From Paracoccus xiamenensis (lineage in GTDB: Bacteria; Pseudomonadota; Alphaproteobacteria; Rhodobacterales; Rhodobacteraceae), in assembly GCF_011308835.1 (NCBI RefSeq), contig NZ_JAAOHY010000005.1:171517-235516 (forward strand): DNA of 64,000 nt, read 5' to 3'. A program made the position numbers and the translations under genes. Position 1 is the first letter of the stretch, and the number at the start of each line of letters is the position of its first letter. Shown here in pieces: positions 1 through 7,797 of this stretch. The notes beneath the pieces were generated by a model that had not been told where the DNA came from, did not search any database, and saw nothing but the letters and a program-made list of their open reading frames with translations.

Positions 1-62
1 GGCAGATAATCACCCGCAAGATGGTCAAGCTGAAGCGCGAACGCGCGCGCGATCTGGCCTGA
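1..62 (+). CDS. def: Peptide deformylase, C-terminal fragment (partial)
   Basis: Only the last 19 codons are inside the window, read from base 3 to a TGA at 60-62. They give a basic tail (about QIITRKMVKLKRERARDLA) of the kind that ends deformylases, after the metal-binding helix. The stop overlaps the ATG of the next deformylase-like gene (ATGA), so the two are probably translationally coupled. The identification rests mostly on context, since a deformylase paralogue and fmt follow directly. The fragment alone is too short to prove family membership. Confidence 0.55.
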   Translation, partial: QIITRKMVKLKRERARDLA

Positions 63-565
63 TGACCGCGCGCCCCTTCCTGCCCTATGCGGACCGCCGC
101 CTGCACACCGCCGCCCAGCCGGTCGAGGCGGTGACAGAATCGGTGCAGATGATCTGGGACGACATGGTCGACACGATGGAGGCGATGCCGGGCGTTGGTC
201 TGGCCGCGCCGCAGATCGGGATCATGCTGCGGCTGGCCGTGGTCGATGCGTCTGACAAGCGCGGACAGGCCGTGCGGATGGCCAATCCAGAGATCCTGCA
301 TTCCTCGGTCCAGTTCCGCAGCCATGAAGAAGCCAGCCCGAACCTGCCCGGCGTATCGGCCCATATCACCCGCCCCCGCGCGGTGACGGTGCGGTTTCTG
401 AACGAGGCTGGCGAGATTGAGGAACGCGATTTCGTCGGTCTGTGGGCGACTTCGGTGCAGCACCAGATCGACCATCTGAACGGCAAGGTCTATGTCGATC
501 ACCTGACACCCTTGCGCCGCAAGATGCTGGTGGCCAAATCGGCGAAGCTTTCGAAACGCGGATAG
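62..565 (+). CDS. Peptide deformylase-like protein with substituted catalytic residues
   Basis: A 167-residue protein with the deformylase fold motifs. Motif 1 is intact (GVGLAAPQ, residues 44-51). Motif 2, normally EGCLS, reads EASPN (90-94), so the metal-ligand Cys is Ser92. Motif 3, normally QHExDH, reads QHQIDH (133-138), so the catalytic Glu is Gln135. Deformylase removes the formyl group from nascent proteins using a metal bound by one Cys and two His. Loss of both Cys and Glu suggests this paralogue no longer does so. It starts at the ATG overlapping the stop of the upstream def and is followed by fmt, so it sits in a def-def2-fmt operon. It may be a structural or regulatory paralogue, or a hydrolase with another substrate. 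The family call is firm; inactivity is inferred. Confidence 0.9.
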   Translation: MTARPFLPYADRRLHTAAQPVEAVTESVQMIWDDMVDTMEAMPGVGLAAPQIGIMLRLAVVDASDKRGQAVRMANPEILHSSVQFRSHEEASPNLPGVSAHITRPRAVTVRFLNEAGEIEERDFVGLWATSVQHQIDHLNGKVYVDHLTPLRRKMLVAKSAKLSKRG

Positions 566-568
566 GCC

Positions 569-617
569 GCGCGGGGGCCTTGCCCCCGCACCCCCAGGAT
601 ATTTGAACCAGACTGAA
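569..617. repeat. Dispersed intergenic element, copy 1 (GC hairpin + GGATATTT...CCAGA.TGAA)
   Basis: A GC-rich hairpin (GCGGGGGC at 571-578 against GCCCCCGC at 582-589) is followed by ACCCCCAGGATATTT and then ACCAGACTGAA. The same composite recurs near 15361, 21943, 27169 and 33165. It lies between the deformylase-like gene and fmt, ending about 10 bases before the fmt start. The hairpin could slow or stop transcription, but no long U tract follows. Confidence 0.75.
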
Positions 618-627
618 AGAGGCTGCG

Positions 628-1521
628 ATGCGGGTTGTGTTCATGGGAACGCCGGAGTTTTCGGTCTTTGCGCTGAAAGCGGTGGCGGCCGCGCATGAGG
701 TCGTCTGCGTCTACACCCAGCCCCCGCGCGAGGCCGGGCGCGGGCAGAAGCCGCGCCCCTCAGCAGTGCAGGTTGCGGCCGAGGCACTGGGAATCGAGGT
801 CCGCCATCCCCGGTCGCTGAAGGGGGCCGAAGAACAGGCGGAGTTCGCAGCACTCGGCGCGGATGTGGCGGTGGTGGTGGCTTACGGGCTGATCCTGCCG
901 CAGCCGATTCTGGACGCGCCCCGGTTGGGATGTCTGAACATCCACGCCTCGATCCTGCCGCGATGGCGGGGGGCGGCGCCGATCCACCGGGCGATCATGG
1001 CGGGCGATACCGAAACCGGCGTGGCGATCATGCAGATGGAGGCCGGGCTGGATACCGGCCCCGTTCTGGCCGAGGCGCGCATGCAGATTGGCGCTGAAGA
1101 CACCACCGCCGATCTGCATGACCGGTTGGCGGCGATGGGGGCGGGGCTGATTGTCGATGTGCTGGGGCAGCTGCCGATGCCAGCCGTGCCGCAGCCCGCC
1201 GAGGGCGTCACCTATGCCAGCAAGATCGACAAGGCCGAGGCGCGGATCGACTGGACCCGTCCGGCCGCCGAGGTGGACCGGCTGATTCGCGGTTTGTCGC
1301 CTTTTCCCGGCGCCTGGTGCGAGATTGCCGGCGAGCGGGTGAAGCTTCTGCGCTCGCGCCTTGTGGCGGGCGCGGGTGCGCCGGGTCAGGTACTGGGCGG
1401 GTTCCGGGTGGCGTGCGGCGATGGCGCCATCGAAGTGTTGCAGGCGCAGCGTGCCGGCAAGCGCCCAATGGAGGCCGCCGAGATCCTACGCGGGATCACC
1501 CTGCCCGACCGGCTGACGTAA
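628..1521 (+). CDS. fmt: Methionyl-tRNA formyltransferase
   Basis: A 297-residue protein of normal length for Fmt, which formylates Met-tRNAfMet with 10-formyl-tetrahydrofolate for translation initiation. It starts with the family signature ([10 protein letters not shown]), and the catalytic site is visible: Asn104 and His106 in [16 protein letters not shown], and Asp142 in GLDTGP. The C-terminal part (about 200-297) fits the OB-like tRNA-binding domain. The ATG at 628 follows GAAAGAGG as ribosome-binding site. It lies downstream of two deformylase genes, the enzymes that remove the group Fmt adds, so the operon pairs both steps of the formyl cycle. Confidence 0.97.
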   Translation: MRVVFMGTPEFSVFALKAVAAAHEVVCVYTQPPREAGRGQKPRPSAVQVAAEALGIEVRHPRSLKGAEEQAEFAALGADVAVVVAYGLILPQPILDAPRLGCLNIHASILPRWRGAAPIHRAIMAGDTETGVAIMQMEAGLDTGPVLAEARMQIGAEDTTADLHDRLAAMGAGLIVDVLGQLPMPAVPQPAEGVTYASKIDKAEARIDWTRPAAEVDRLIRGLSPFPGAWCEIAGERVKLLRSRLVAGAGAPGQVLGGFRVACGDGAIEVLQAQRAGKRPMEAAEILRGITLPDRLT

Positions 1522-1570
1522 GCCGCTTGCCCTTGCGCGGGCCGACGGCTGCGCCTAAAAGGGTCGCGTT

Positions 1571-1644
1571 GCGGGTGTAGCTCAATGGTAGAGCAGCAGC
1601 CTTCCAAGCTGAATACGTGGGTTCGATTCCCATCACCCGCTCCA
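1571..1644 (+). tRNA. tRNA-Gly (anticodon TCC)
   Basis: The cloverleaf can be drawn by eye. The acceptor stem is GCGGGTG (1571-1577) with CACCCGC (1634-1640), the anticodon loop is CTTCCAA with anticodon TCC, the T arm carries GGTTCGATTCC, and the discriminator base is T. CCA is encoded at 1642-1644. It stands alone between fmt and the convergent importer operon. Confidence 0.95.
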
Positions 1645-1682
1645 ACTTCCCGAAATGGAATCAGGCCGCTAGGCTTCCGGCG

Positions 1683-2459
1683 TCAGTGGTCCGCGGGCTT
1701 CAACTCGCCCGCGCGGATGGCGAAGTGCATGATGTTCTGGCGCGGCGGCAGTGGGCAGACAGCGAATTCGGTATAGGCGCAGGGCGGGTTGAACGCCTTG
1801 TTGAAATCCAGCACCACCTTGTCGCCCTGAACCTCGCCGATCAGGAAGCGGGCCGCGCCGTAGGTTTCGGCACCTGCCGTCCGGTCGCGGATCACGAACA
1901 TCGGCTTGCCGGATTTTTCATGCGTTGGCAGCAGGGTGACGGTCTGGCCGTCATGGGTGAAACGGGCCTCGTGGGTGATGCGCACACGGTCCTGCGCGCC
2001 GGTCACCAGATCAATGTCCAGATCCAGCGCTTCGGGCAGCGGGTGCCAGTCGGCCTCGATCCGCCATGCCGAGTCGAGGGGGTAATAGTCGATGCCGGGG
2101 AAATCCTGACGCGTGGGTGCCTTGGCATCGCGGACGCGCAGGGCGAAGATGCCTTCGACCTGGCTGCGTTCCAGCAGCAGATCGCCGACCTTCAGGCGTG
2201 GCGGATTGTCGGGTACGGGCTGGAACGGCTGCGCACCCTGCCCCGCGTCAAAGGTCGCCGCCCCATCCGCGCCAAGATCCAGCACGCCGAGATAATCCGG
2301 CCCGGCAGAGATCACCACGTCATTATCTGCCGCCCGGCCCACGGTCATGCGGCCCGGCGCGATCTCGATCCGGTCGGTCAGGTTCAGCCAGCCATCCTCG
2401 GCCGTCAGCGCGGCAAGGCGATCCGAGCGCCAGTCTTCGATCTGGGTCTGATAGGTCAT
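1683..2459 (-). CDS. DUF1684 family protein
   Basis: A 258-residue protein starting at MTYQTQIEDW. The open frame runs further upstream, but this ATG overlaps the stop of the ABC ATPase gene by four bases (ATGA) and fits the family N-terminus. DUF1684 hallmarks include the N-terminal DWR..R segment, a DFPGIDYYP stretch, and a C-terminal block running from YGAARFL through DFNKAFNPPCAYT to CPLPPRQN. The function of the family is not known to me. There is no signal peptide or membrane segment, so it is probably cytoplasmic. As the last gene of the importer operon it may act on the imported substrate, but that is inference. Confidence 0.85.
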   Translation of the reverse strand: MTYQTQIEDWRSDRLAALTAEDGWLNLTDRIEIAPGRMTVGRAADNDVVISAGPDYLGVLDLGADGAATFDAGQGAQPFQPVPDNPPRLKVGDLLLERSQVEGIFALRVRDAKAPTRQDFPGIDYYPLDSAWRIEADWHPLPEALDLDIDLVTGAQDRVRITHEARFTHDGQTVTLLPTHEKSGKPMFVIRDRTAGAETYGAARFLIGEVQGDKVVLDFNKAFNPPCAYTEFAVCPLPPRQNIMHFAIRAGELKPADH

Positions 2460-3220
2460 CGGGCGGTCTCCTTCGAGTCGGGCAGTCGCGGCAGGCTGGA
2501 CAGCAGCATCCGCGTATAGTCGTGCTGCGGATCGCGCAGGATCTGGCGGGTCTCGCCCGCCTCGACCACGCGGCCATGTTGCAGCACGATCAGGCGCGGG
2601 CAAAGCGCCGCGACAATGGCAATGTCATGCGAGACAAGCACCAGTGTCAGGTCGCGCGACAGCTCGGCCAGCAAGTCGATCACCCGGACGCGGGTGGACA
2701 GATCGAGCGCGCTGACCGGTTCATCCGCCAGCAGCACCCGCGGCCGCGCGATCAGGGCACGCGCGATGGCGATGCGCTGACGTTGGCCGCCGGAAAAGGC
2801 GCGGGGCCGGCGCAGGGTGCTGTCCTGCGGCAGGTTCACGGCGGCCAGCACGCGGGCGATTTCCGCCTGTGCATCACCGGGCAGGCCTAGCGCCGCATGG
2901 GGTTCGGCAAGCGCACGCCCGATCCGCATGCGCGGATCCAGCGAGGTATAGGGGTCCTGAAACACCGGCTGCGCAAAGCGCCGATGCGCCTGCATCCGGG
3001 CGCGGGAATGGATGTCCAGCGGCGTGCCATCAGCGCTGAGCGTGCCGTCACTGGGCGCGGCCAGCCCCAGCATCAGCCTGAGCAGCGTCGACTTGCCCGA
3101 CCCGCTTTCGCCAAGGATGCCAAGGTTCTGCCCCGTCTCCAGCGACAGCGAGACGTCGTGCAGGACGGTATCGCCGCGCGGATAGGCATAGCTGACATCT
3201 TGCAGGGAAAACAGGCTCAT
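2456..3220 (-). CDS. Peptide/nickel-type ABC transporter, ATP-binding subunit 2 (DppF/OppF-like)
   Basis: A 254-residue ATPase with Walker A (GESGSGKST, residues 37-45), the signature FSGGQRQR, Walker B (VLLADEP) and a switch His (LVSHD). The sequence resembles the F subunit of oligopeptide/dipeptide importers, which hydrolyses ATP at the cytoplasmic face as a heterodimer with the D subunit. Its start overlaps the stop of the preceding ATPase gene by four bases and its stop overlaps the DUF1684 start, so it belongs to a six-gene coupled operon. The substrate cannot be told from the sequence. Confidence 0.93.
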   Translation of the reverse strand: MSLFSLQDVSYAYPRGDTVLHDVSLSLETGQNLGILGESGSGKSTLLRLMLGLAAPSDGTLSADGTPLDIHSRARMQAHRRFAQPVFQDPYTSLDPRMRIGRALAEPHAALGLPGDAQAEIARVLAAVNLPQDSTLRRPRAFSGGQRQRIAIARALIARPRVLLADEPVSALDLSTRVRVIDLLAELSRDLTLVLVSHDIAIVAALCPRLIVLQHGRVVEAGETRQILRDPQHDYTRMLLSSLPRLPDSKETAR

Positions 3221-4023
3221 GCCGGGTTCTCCAATGCGGATTGCAGCCGGCGGGCGGCGGCGACGAGGCCCTGGCTATAGGGGTCTTGCGGGTCGGTAAA
3301 GACGCGGGCGGTCGGGCCTTCCTCGACCGCGCGGCCCTGACGCATGACCACCACCCGGTCGCAGATGCGGGCGACGACCGGCAGGTCGTGGCTGATGAAC
3401 AGCAGCGACAGGCCCTCATCCCTGACAAGACCGCCCAGCAGGTCCAGCACCTCGGCCTGGCTTGATACATCCAGCGCGGTCGTGGGTTCGTCGGCGATCA
3501 GCAGGCGCGGGCCGCAGGCAAGCGCCATGGCGATGGCGATGCGCTGGCGCTGCCCGCCGGAGACCTCGTGCGGCCATGCGCGCAGGATGCGGTCGGGTTC
3601 GGGGATGGCCACGCGGTCCAGCCAGCGGATCTGTTCGGCGCGCAGTTGTGCCGACGACAGCGCCCGGCCCTCGCGGACGGCGCGGCGGCGGATGGGGGCG
3701 GCCAGCTGGTCGCCCAGACGCATCAGCGGATCCAGCGCCGATCGCGGATCCTGAAACACCACCGACGCCACTGCGCCGCGCAGGCGCACCAGATCGCGGT
3801 CAGGGCGGCCAATCATCTGCTGCCCGTCCAGCAGGACCGAGCCGCCAGCGGTCAGGCCCGGCGCCAGCAGCCCGACAATCGCCATCGCCGTCAGCGACTT
3901 GCCCGAGCCGCTTTCACCGACCAACCCCAGCCTTTCGCCGGGCCTGAGATCGAAGCTGACGCCATGCACCAATTCGCGCGCGCCAGCGGAAACGGTCAGG
4001 TCCTGCACCTGCAACAGGCTCAT
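3217..4023 (-). CDS. Peptide/nickel-type ABC transporter, ATP-binding subunit 1 (DppD/OppD-like)
   Basis: A 268-residue ATPase with Walker A (GESGSGKS, about 36-43), the signature VSGGQRQRI, Walker B (LLIADEPTTALD) and switch region (FISHDLPVV). It pairs with the neighbouring F-type ATPase. The C-terminal part contains DPQDPYSQGL, like the oligopeptide-type C-terminal extension, but I do not see the Cys-rich iron-sulfur-like cluster of some DppD proteins. It overlaps both neighbours by four bases. Confidence 0.93.
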   Translation of the reverse strand: MSLLQVQDLTVSAGARELVHGVSFDLRPGERLGLVGESGSGKSLTAMAIVGLLAPGLTAGGSVLLDGQQMIGRPDRDLVRLRGAVASVVFQDPRSALDPLMRLGDQLAAPIRRRAVREGRALSSAQLRAEQIRWLDRVAIPEPDRILRAWPHEVSGGQRQRIAIAMALACGPRLLIADEPTTALDVSSQAEVLDLLGGLVRDEGLSLLFISHDLPVVARICDRVVVMRQGRAVEEGPTARVFTDPQDPYSQGLVAAARRLQSALENPA

Positions 4024-4829
4024 GGCTGGATCTCCTCATCCGCGTCCATCAGGTCACGCAGACCATCGGCCAGAAAGTTGATGCCCAGCACCAGCGAGAT
4101 CAGCGCCAGACCGGGCGCGATCACCCCCATCGGCGCGCGAAACACCGTCGATTGCGCCTGTTGCAGCAGCTGCCCCCAGCTTGCATTGGGCGGCGGCGTG
4201 CCAAGGCCCAGATAGGACAGCGAGGCCTCGGCAATCACCGCAAGGCCGAATTGCAGCGCCACCGCGACCATGACGGTCGGCAAGATATTGGGCAGGATAT
4301 GGGCGATTGTGATCTTGCCCCAGCCAAGCCCCGAACAGCGCGCGGCGGTGATATAATCCTGCGCCAGCACGCGTTTGGTCAGGATGCGGACAAGCCGCGC
4401 GATGATCGCCGACATGGCAAGGCCGATGGCAAGGATGGCGGTCCACAGGCTGGCCCCGTCGCTGGCGGCGACGACCAGCATGGCCAGCAGCAGCGTTGGG
4501 AAGGCGATCAGGATGTCCAGCGTCGCCGCCAGCGCATCGTCCAAGCCGCGCCGCGCGAAGGCCGCCAACACGCCAAGCGTGGTGCCGATCAGCCCGCCAA
4601 GCAGCGCCGCCCCGATGCCCACGGTCATCGCGATCCGCGCGCCGATCATCACCTGCGTCAGGTAATCGCGCCCCAGCCGGTCGGTCCCCGCCGGATGCGC
4701 CCAGCTTGGCGGCGACAGGCGGCCGCCCGACATCTCGGTCGGGCCGTAGGGCAGCCAGACCAGCGTCAGCGCCGCAACCGCCGCGTTCAGCCCGACCAGC
4801 ACCGCGCCGATCCACAGGTTGCGCCTCAT
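4020..4829 (-). CDS. Peptide/nickel-type ABC transporter, permease subunit 2 (DppC-like)
   Basis: A 269-residue membrane protein. A first transmembrane helix (about 8-28) is followed by the periplasmic AHPAGTDRLGRD stretch typical of DppC/OppC permeases. Four to five more hydrophobic segments follow, with the EAA-type coupling loop in AARCSGLGWGKI..HILPN, which contacts the ATPases. It forms the inner-membrane channel with the DppB-like subunit. Coupled by ATGA overlaps on both sides. Confidence 0.92.
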   Translation of the reverse strand: MRRNLWIGAVLVGLNAAVAALTLVWLPYGPTEMSGGRLSPPSWAHPAGTDRLGRDYLTQVMIGARIAMTVGIGAALLGGLIGTTLGVLAAFARRGLDDALAATLDILIAFPTLLLAMLVVAASDGASLWTAILAIGLAMSAIIARLVRILTKRVLAQDYITAARCSGLGWGKITIAHILPNILPTVMVAVALQFGLAVIAEASLSYLGLGTPPPNASWGQLLQQAQSTVFRAPMGVIAPGLALISLVLGINFLADGLRDLMDADEEIQP

Positions 4830-5785
4830 CTCCCGGCCCCCGGATCACGCAGGCGCGGGTCGATCAGCCGCTGGATCACATCCGCCGCAAAACCGATCAG
4901 CAGCACCAGCAGGGTCGAGATCAGCAGCACCCCCTGCACGCTGGGGTAATCGCGCTGCTGGATCCCCAGAAGCAGCATGGAACCAAGGCCCGGCAGCGTG
5001 AACACCCGTTCAACCACCACCGCGCCCAGCAGGGTCGAGGCGAGTTCGATCCCGAGGATGGAGATCACCGGCACCGCACCATTGCGGATGCCGTGGCGGA
5101 TCAGCGCCTGCGCCTGCGTCTCTCCCAAAGCACGCGCCTTGCGCAGGTAATCCGCGCCCAGCACGTCCAGCGTGGCGGAGCGGACATAGCGCAGCAGCGA
5201 CGCGCTCATCACCAGCGCGATGGTCACGACGGGCAGGATCAGCGCTTTGATCGCCGCCCAAGGATCGCCCCAGCCGTCGATGGGAAAGCCCGATGCGGGC
5301 AGCAGCCGCCATTCGATCGCCACCAGCCAGACCAGCAGGATACCGATCCAGAAGACCGGCACCGCCAGCCCGAATTGCGAGATGGTCGAGATTAGCGCGC
5401 CATACCAGCGATCCGCGCGCGCGGCGGCGATGATCCCCAAGGGCACCGCCAGACACAGCGCCAGCGTAAAGGCCGCCAGCGTCAGCGGCAGGGTGATGGT
5501 CAGCCGCGCCAAGATCTCGGGCAGGACCGGCTGGTTCGAGACGAAGGATTTGCCCAGATCGAAGCGCGCCAGATCCGACAGGAAACGTCCCAGCTGCACC
5601 CAGATCGGCTGATCGGATCCGACCTGTTCGCGGGCGGCGGCGATCTGCGCATCATCCGCGCCGACGCCCAGCAGCGCCGCCGCCGGATCGCCCGGCAGCA
5701 GGCGCAGCAGCACAAACAGGACCAGCCCCGCCGCGATCAGCGACAGGGCCAGCACGAAGGTTCGGCGCAGAAGATAGCGGCCCAT
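4826..5785 (-). CDS. Peptide/nickel-type ABC transporter, permease subunit 1 (DppB-like)
   Basis: A 319-residue permease with the DppB-type N-terminus (MGRYLLRRTF, then a hydrophobic helix and LLPGDPAAALLG) and six predicted hydrophobic segments. The coupling loop is visible in YLRKARALGETQAQALIRHGIRN. The gene follows the binding-protein gene after a 6-base gap and overlaps the DppC-like gene by four bases. This is the canonical order of family 5 peptide importers. Confidence 0.92.
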   Translation of the reverse strand: MGRYLLRRTFVLALSLIAAGLVLFVLLRLLPGDPAAALLGVGADDAQIAAAREQVGSDQPIWVQLGRFLSDLARFDLGKSFVSNQPVLPEILARLTITLPLTLAAFTLALCLAVPLGIIAAARADRWYGALISTISQFGLAVPVFWIGILLVWLVAIEWRLLPASGFPIDGWGDPWAAIKALILPVVTIALVMSASLLRYVRSATLDVLGADYLRKARALGETQAQALIRHGIRNGAVPVISILGIELASTLLGAVVVERVFTLPGLGSMLLLGIQQRDYPSVQGVLLISTLLVLLIGFAADVIQRLIDPRLRDPGAGR

Positions 5786-5791
5786 CGGCGC

Positions 5792-7276
5792 TTAGTTCGA
5801 CTTCTCGATCCCGCGCAGGAAGAACTGCGAATTCAGCCCGTTGACCGGATAGCCGGTGACATTCGCCGCCGACACCACGATCTGCGGATAAAGGAAGAAC
5901 CAGTTCGAGGCAGCTTCCTCGGTGATGATGGCATTCGCCTCGCGCAGTTTTTCGGTATGGCCTGCCTCGGTCTCGGCCTGCTCTGCCTCGGCGATCAGGC
6001 GGGTGACATCGGCATTGTCATAGCCCCAGTAGAAATCCGGGTTGCCATAAAAGACCACGTCGCGGTGATTGACATGTTCCTGCAGCGTCGCCTGGAAATC
6101 CTTGGCCTGATAGACCTTGGTATACCATTCATTCGCGGTGATGATGTTGATGTTCACCGTCACCCCGATCTTGGCCAGTTCCGCCTTGATGAATTCGGCG
6201 GTGATCGGGTGGGGGTCGTAATTCGGCGTCTCCAGCGTGAAGGTAAAGCCGTCCGGGTGCCCCGCCTCGGCCAGCAGGGCCTTGGCGCTTTCGGGATCAT
6301 AGGCGTCGACGCCGGTCAGGTCTTCATACCACGGATCGGTCGGCGGCACGAAGCTGCCCAGCACCATGCCCCGGTCGCCCCATATCGCCTCTAGCAGCTT
6401 CTGCTTGTCGATGCCGCGCGCCAGTGCCTTGCGGACCTTGACGTTGTCGAAGGGGGCCACGCGGTCGTTATAGGCCATGATCTCCTTCACCGTCGAATTG
6501 CCTTCGGAGATGGTATAGCGCGCCGGGTCTTCGAACTGCGCCAGCGCATCGGGGCTTTGGATGGTGGTCACCAGATCCAGCGCATCGGTCAGCAGCGCGT
6601 TATCCAGCGCCGCCGCTTCGGTGAAATAGCTGATGACGGCGCCGGCGTTCTTGGGCTTCTCGCCCCAATAGCCCTCAAACGCCTTCAGCGAGATGGCCGA
6701 GCCGCGCTTCCAATCGTCCAGCACGTAAGGGCCGGTGCCGTCCTCGCTCGCGGTGATGTCGGTGGCGGCGTCGTTCACCACCCAGACATAGCTGAGATTA
6801 TAGGGCAGTGAGATCGACCGCGCCGACAGCGTGACCACCACCGTCTTGTCATCTGGCGTTTCGACCCCGGTAATGGTCGAAAGGCTGTTCTTGCGAGAGG
6901 ATTTCGACGTCTCGGCAGTGACCCGTTCGATCGAATACTTCACATCCGCCGCCGTCAGCGGGTCGCCGGAATGGAATGTCACCCCGTCGCGCAGGGTGAA
7001 GGTATGGGTCAGCCCGTCCTCTGACACGGTATGATCCGCTGCCAGCACCGGCACCACGCTGCCGTCGTCGTTCAGGCGGAACAGGGCCTCATAGACATTG
7101 TCATTGAAGGCCTCGTTGATGCCCTGCCCCGCGCCGGCGGTGTTGTCGAGGTTCTGCGGTTCGTAAAGCGAGCCGATGCGGATGATCGCGCTCGGGTCGG
7201 CTTCGGCAAGGGCGGGGCTGGCAAAGGGCGCAAGCGCCGCACCGATGGCAAAAGCAAGCTTGGGGACGAAGTGCAT
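5792..7276 (-). CDS. ABC transporter substrate-binding protein, family 5 (peptide/nickel type)
   Basis: A 494-residue protein with a Sec-type signal peptide (basic start, hydrophobic core, ALA-E cleavage near residue 24) and the family 5 layout: GSLYEPQNLDN near the N-terminus, YEALFR, TFTLRDGVTFHSGDPLTAADV, and a C-terminal domain ending in an aromatic-rich tail. It would bind the substrate in the periplasm and deliver it to the permeases. It is the first gene of the operon. About 120 bases separate it from the convergent-facing sulfite dehydrogenase genes, and its promoter should lie there. Ligands in this family range from peptides to opines and nickel, so the substrate is open. Confidence 0.93.
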   Translation of the reverse strand: MHFVPKLAFAIGAALAPFASPALAEADPSAIIRIGSLYEPQNLDNTAGAGQGINEAFNDNVYEALFRLNDDGSVVPVLAADHTVSEDGLTHTFTLRDGVTFHSGDPLTAADVKYSIERVTAETSKSSRKNSLSTITGVETPDDKTVVVTLSARSISLPYNLSYVWVVNDAATDITASEDGTGPYVLDDWKRGSAISLKAFEGYWGEKPKNAGAVISYFTEAAALDNALLTDALDLVTTIQSPDALAQFEDPARYTISEGNSTVKEIMAYNDRVAPFDNVKVRKALARGIDKQKLLEAIWGDRGMVLGSFVPPTDPWYEDLTGVDAYDPESAKALLAEAGHPDGFTFTLETPNYDPHPITAEFIKAELAKIGVTVNINIITANEWYTKVYQAKDFQATLQEHVNHRDVVFYGNPDFYWGYDNADVTRLIAEAEQAETEAGHTEKLREANAIITEEAASNWFFLYPQIVVSAANVTGYPVNGLNSQFFLRGIEKSN

Positions 7277-7393
7277 CTGCGTGACCTCAATGAAATTCTG
7301 TTCGCGCCCAACCTAGCCAAAGACAGGGGGCCTCGCCAGCCCATCCGGTCGGCCCGCCCGCCCCGAGGGCAAAAAAGCCTGCCATTCCAGTGC

Positions 7394-7786
7394 CTAACGC
7401 TCGGACGAGAAATGCGTCTTGAGATAGTCGAGGATCACTACCCGTGTTTCGGGTTCGGGTTCGATCATGCCCTGTTGTTCCACCATCCAGATCCACAGAT
7501 CATCCCAACGCGCATCTGTGACGCGCTGTTGCTTGATGATCTCGGTCGAGTGGCAGGCGGTGCATTGATAGAATGTATCCTCGGCGCCGGGTGCGTCGGG
7601 CAGGCCGCCGAATTCGGGATTGGGCGCCGGGCCGTCGCCTTCGGCCTCGGCCGGGGCGCGCAAGGCGGTCATGGGATCGGCGCTGGCAGTCAGCGCACGC
7701 GGCTGGGTCAGCGCCTGCATCGGATCAATGGGCGCAGCCGCAAGGCCGGTGCCAAGACAGATCAGCAGAATGGGAAGATAGCGCAT
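7394..7786 (-). CDS. Sulfite dehydrogenase cytochrome c subunit (SorB-like)
   Basis: A 130-residue secreted monohaem cytochrome c. The start at 7786 gives MRYLPILLICLGTGLAAAP, a Sec signal peptide; the longer upstream frame is antisense-like. One haem site, CTACH, lies in the middle, followed by a WDDLWIWM stretch and a C-terminal YLKTHF helix typical of cytochromes paired with molybdenum sulfite dehydrogenases. It would accept electrons from sulfite oxidation in the periplasm. The gene lies 11 bases downstream of the molybdopterin subunit gene, so the two are cotranscribed. Confidence 0.85.
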   Translation of the reverse strand: MRYLPILLICLGTGLAAAPIDPMQALTQPRALTASADPMTALRAPAEAEGDGPAPNPEFGGLPDAPGAEDTFYQCTACHSTEIIKQQRVTDARWDDLWIWMVEQQGMIEPEPETRVVILDYLKTHFSSER

Positions 7787-7797
7787 GGCGTCCCCCC

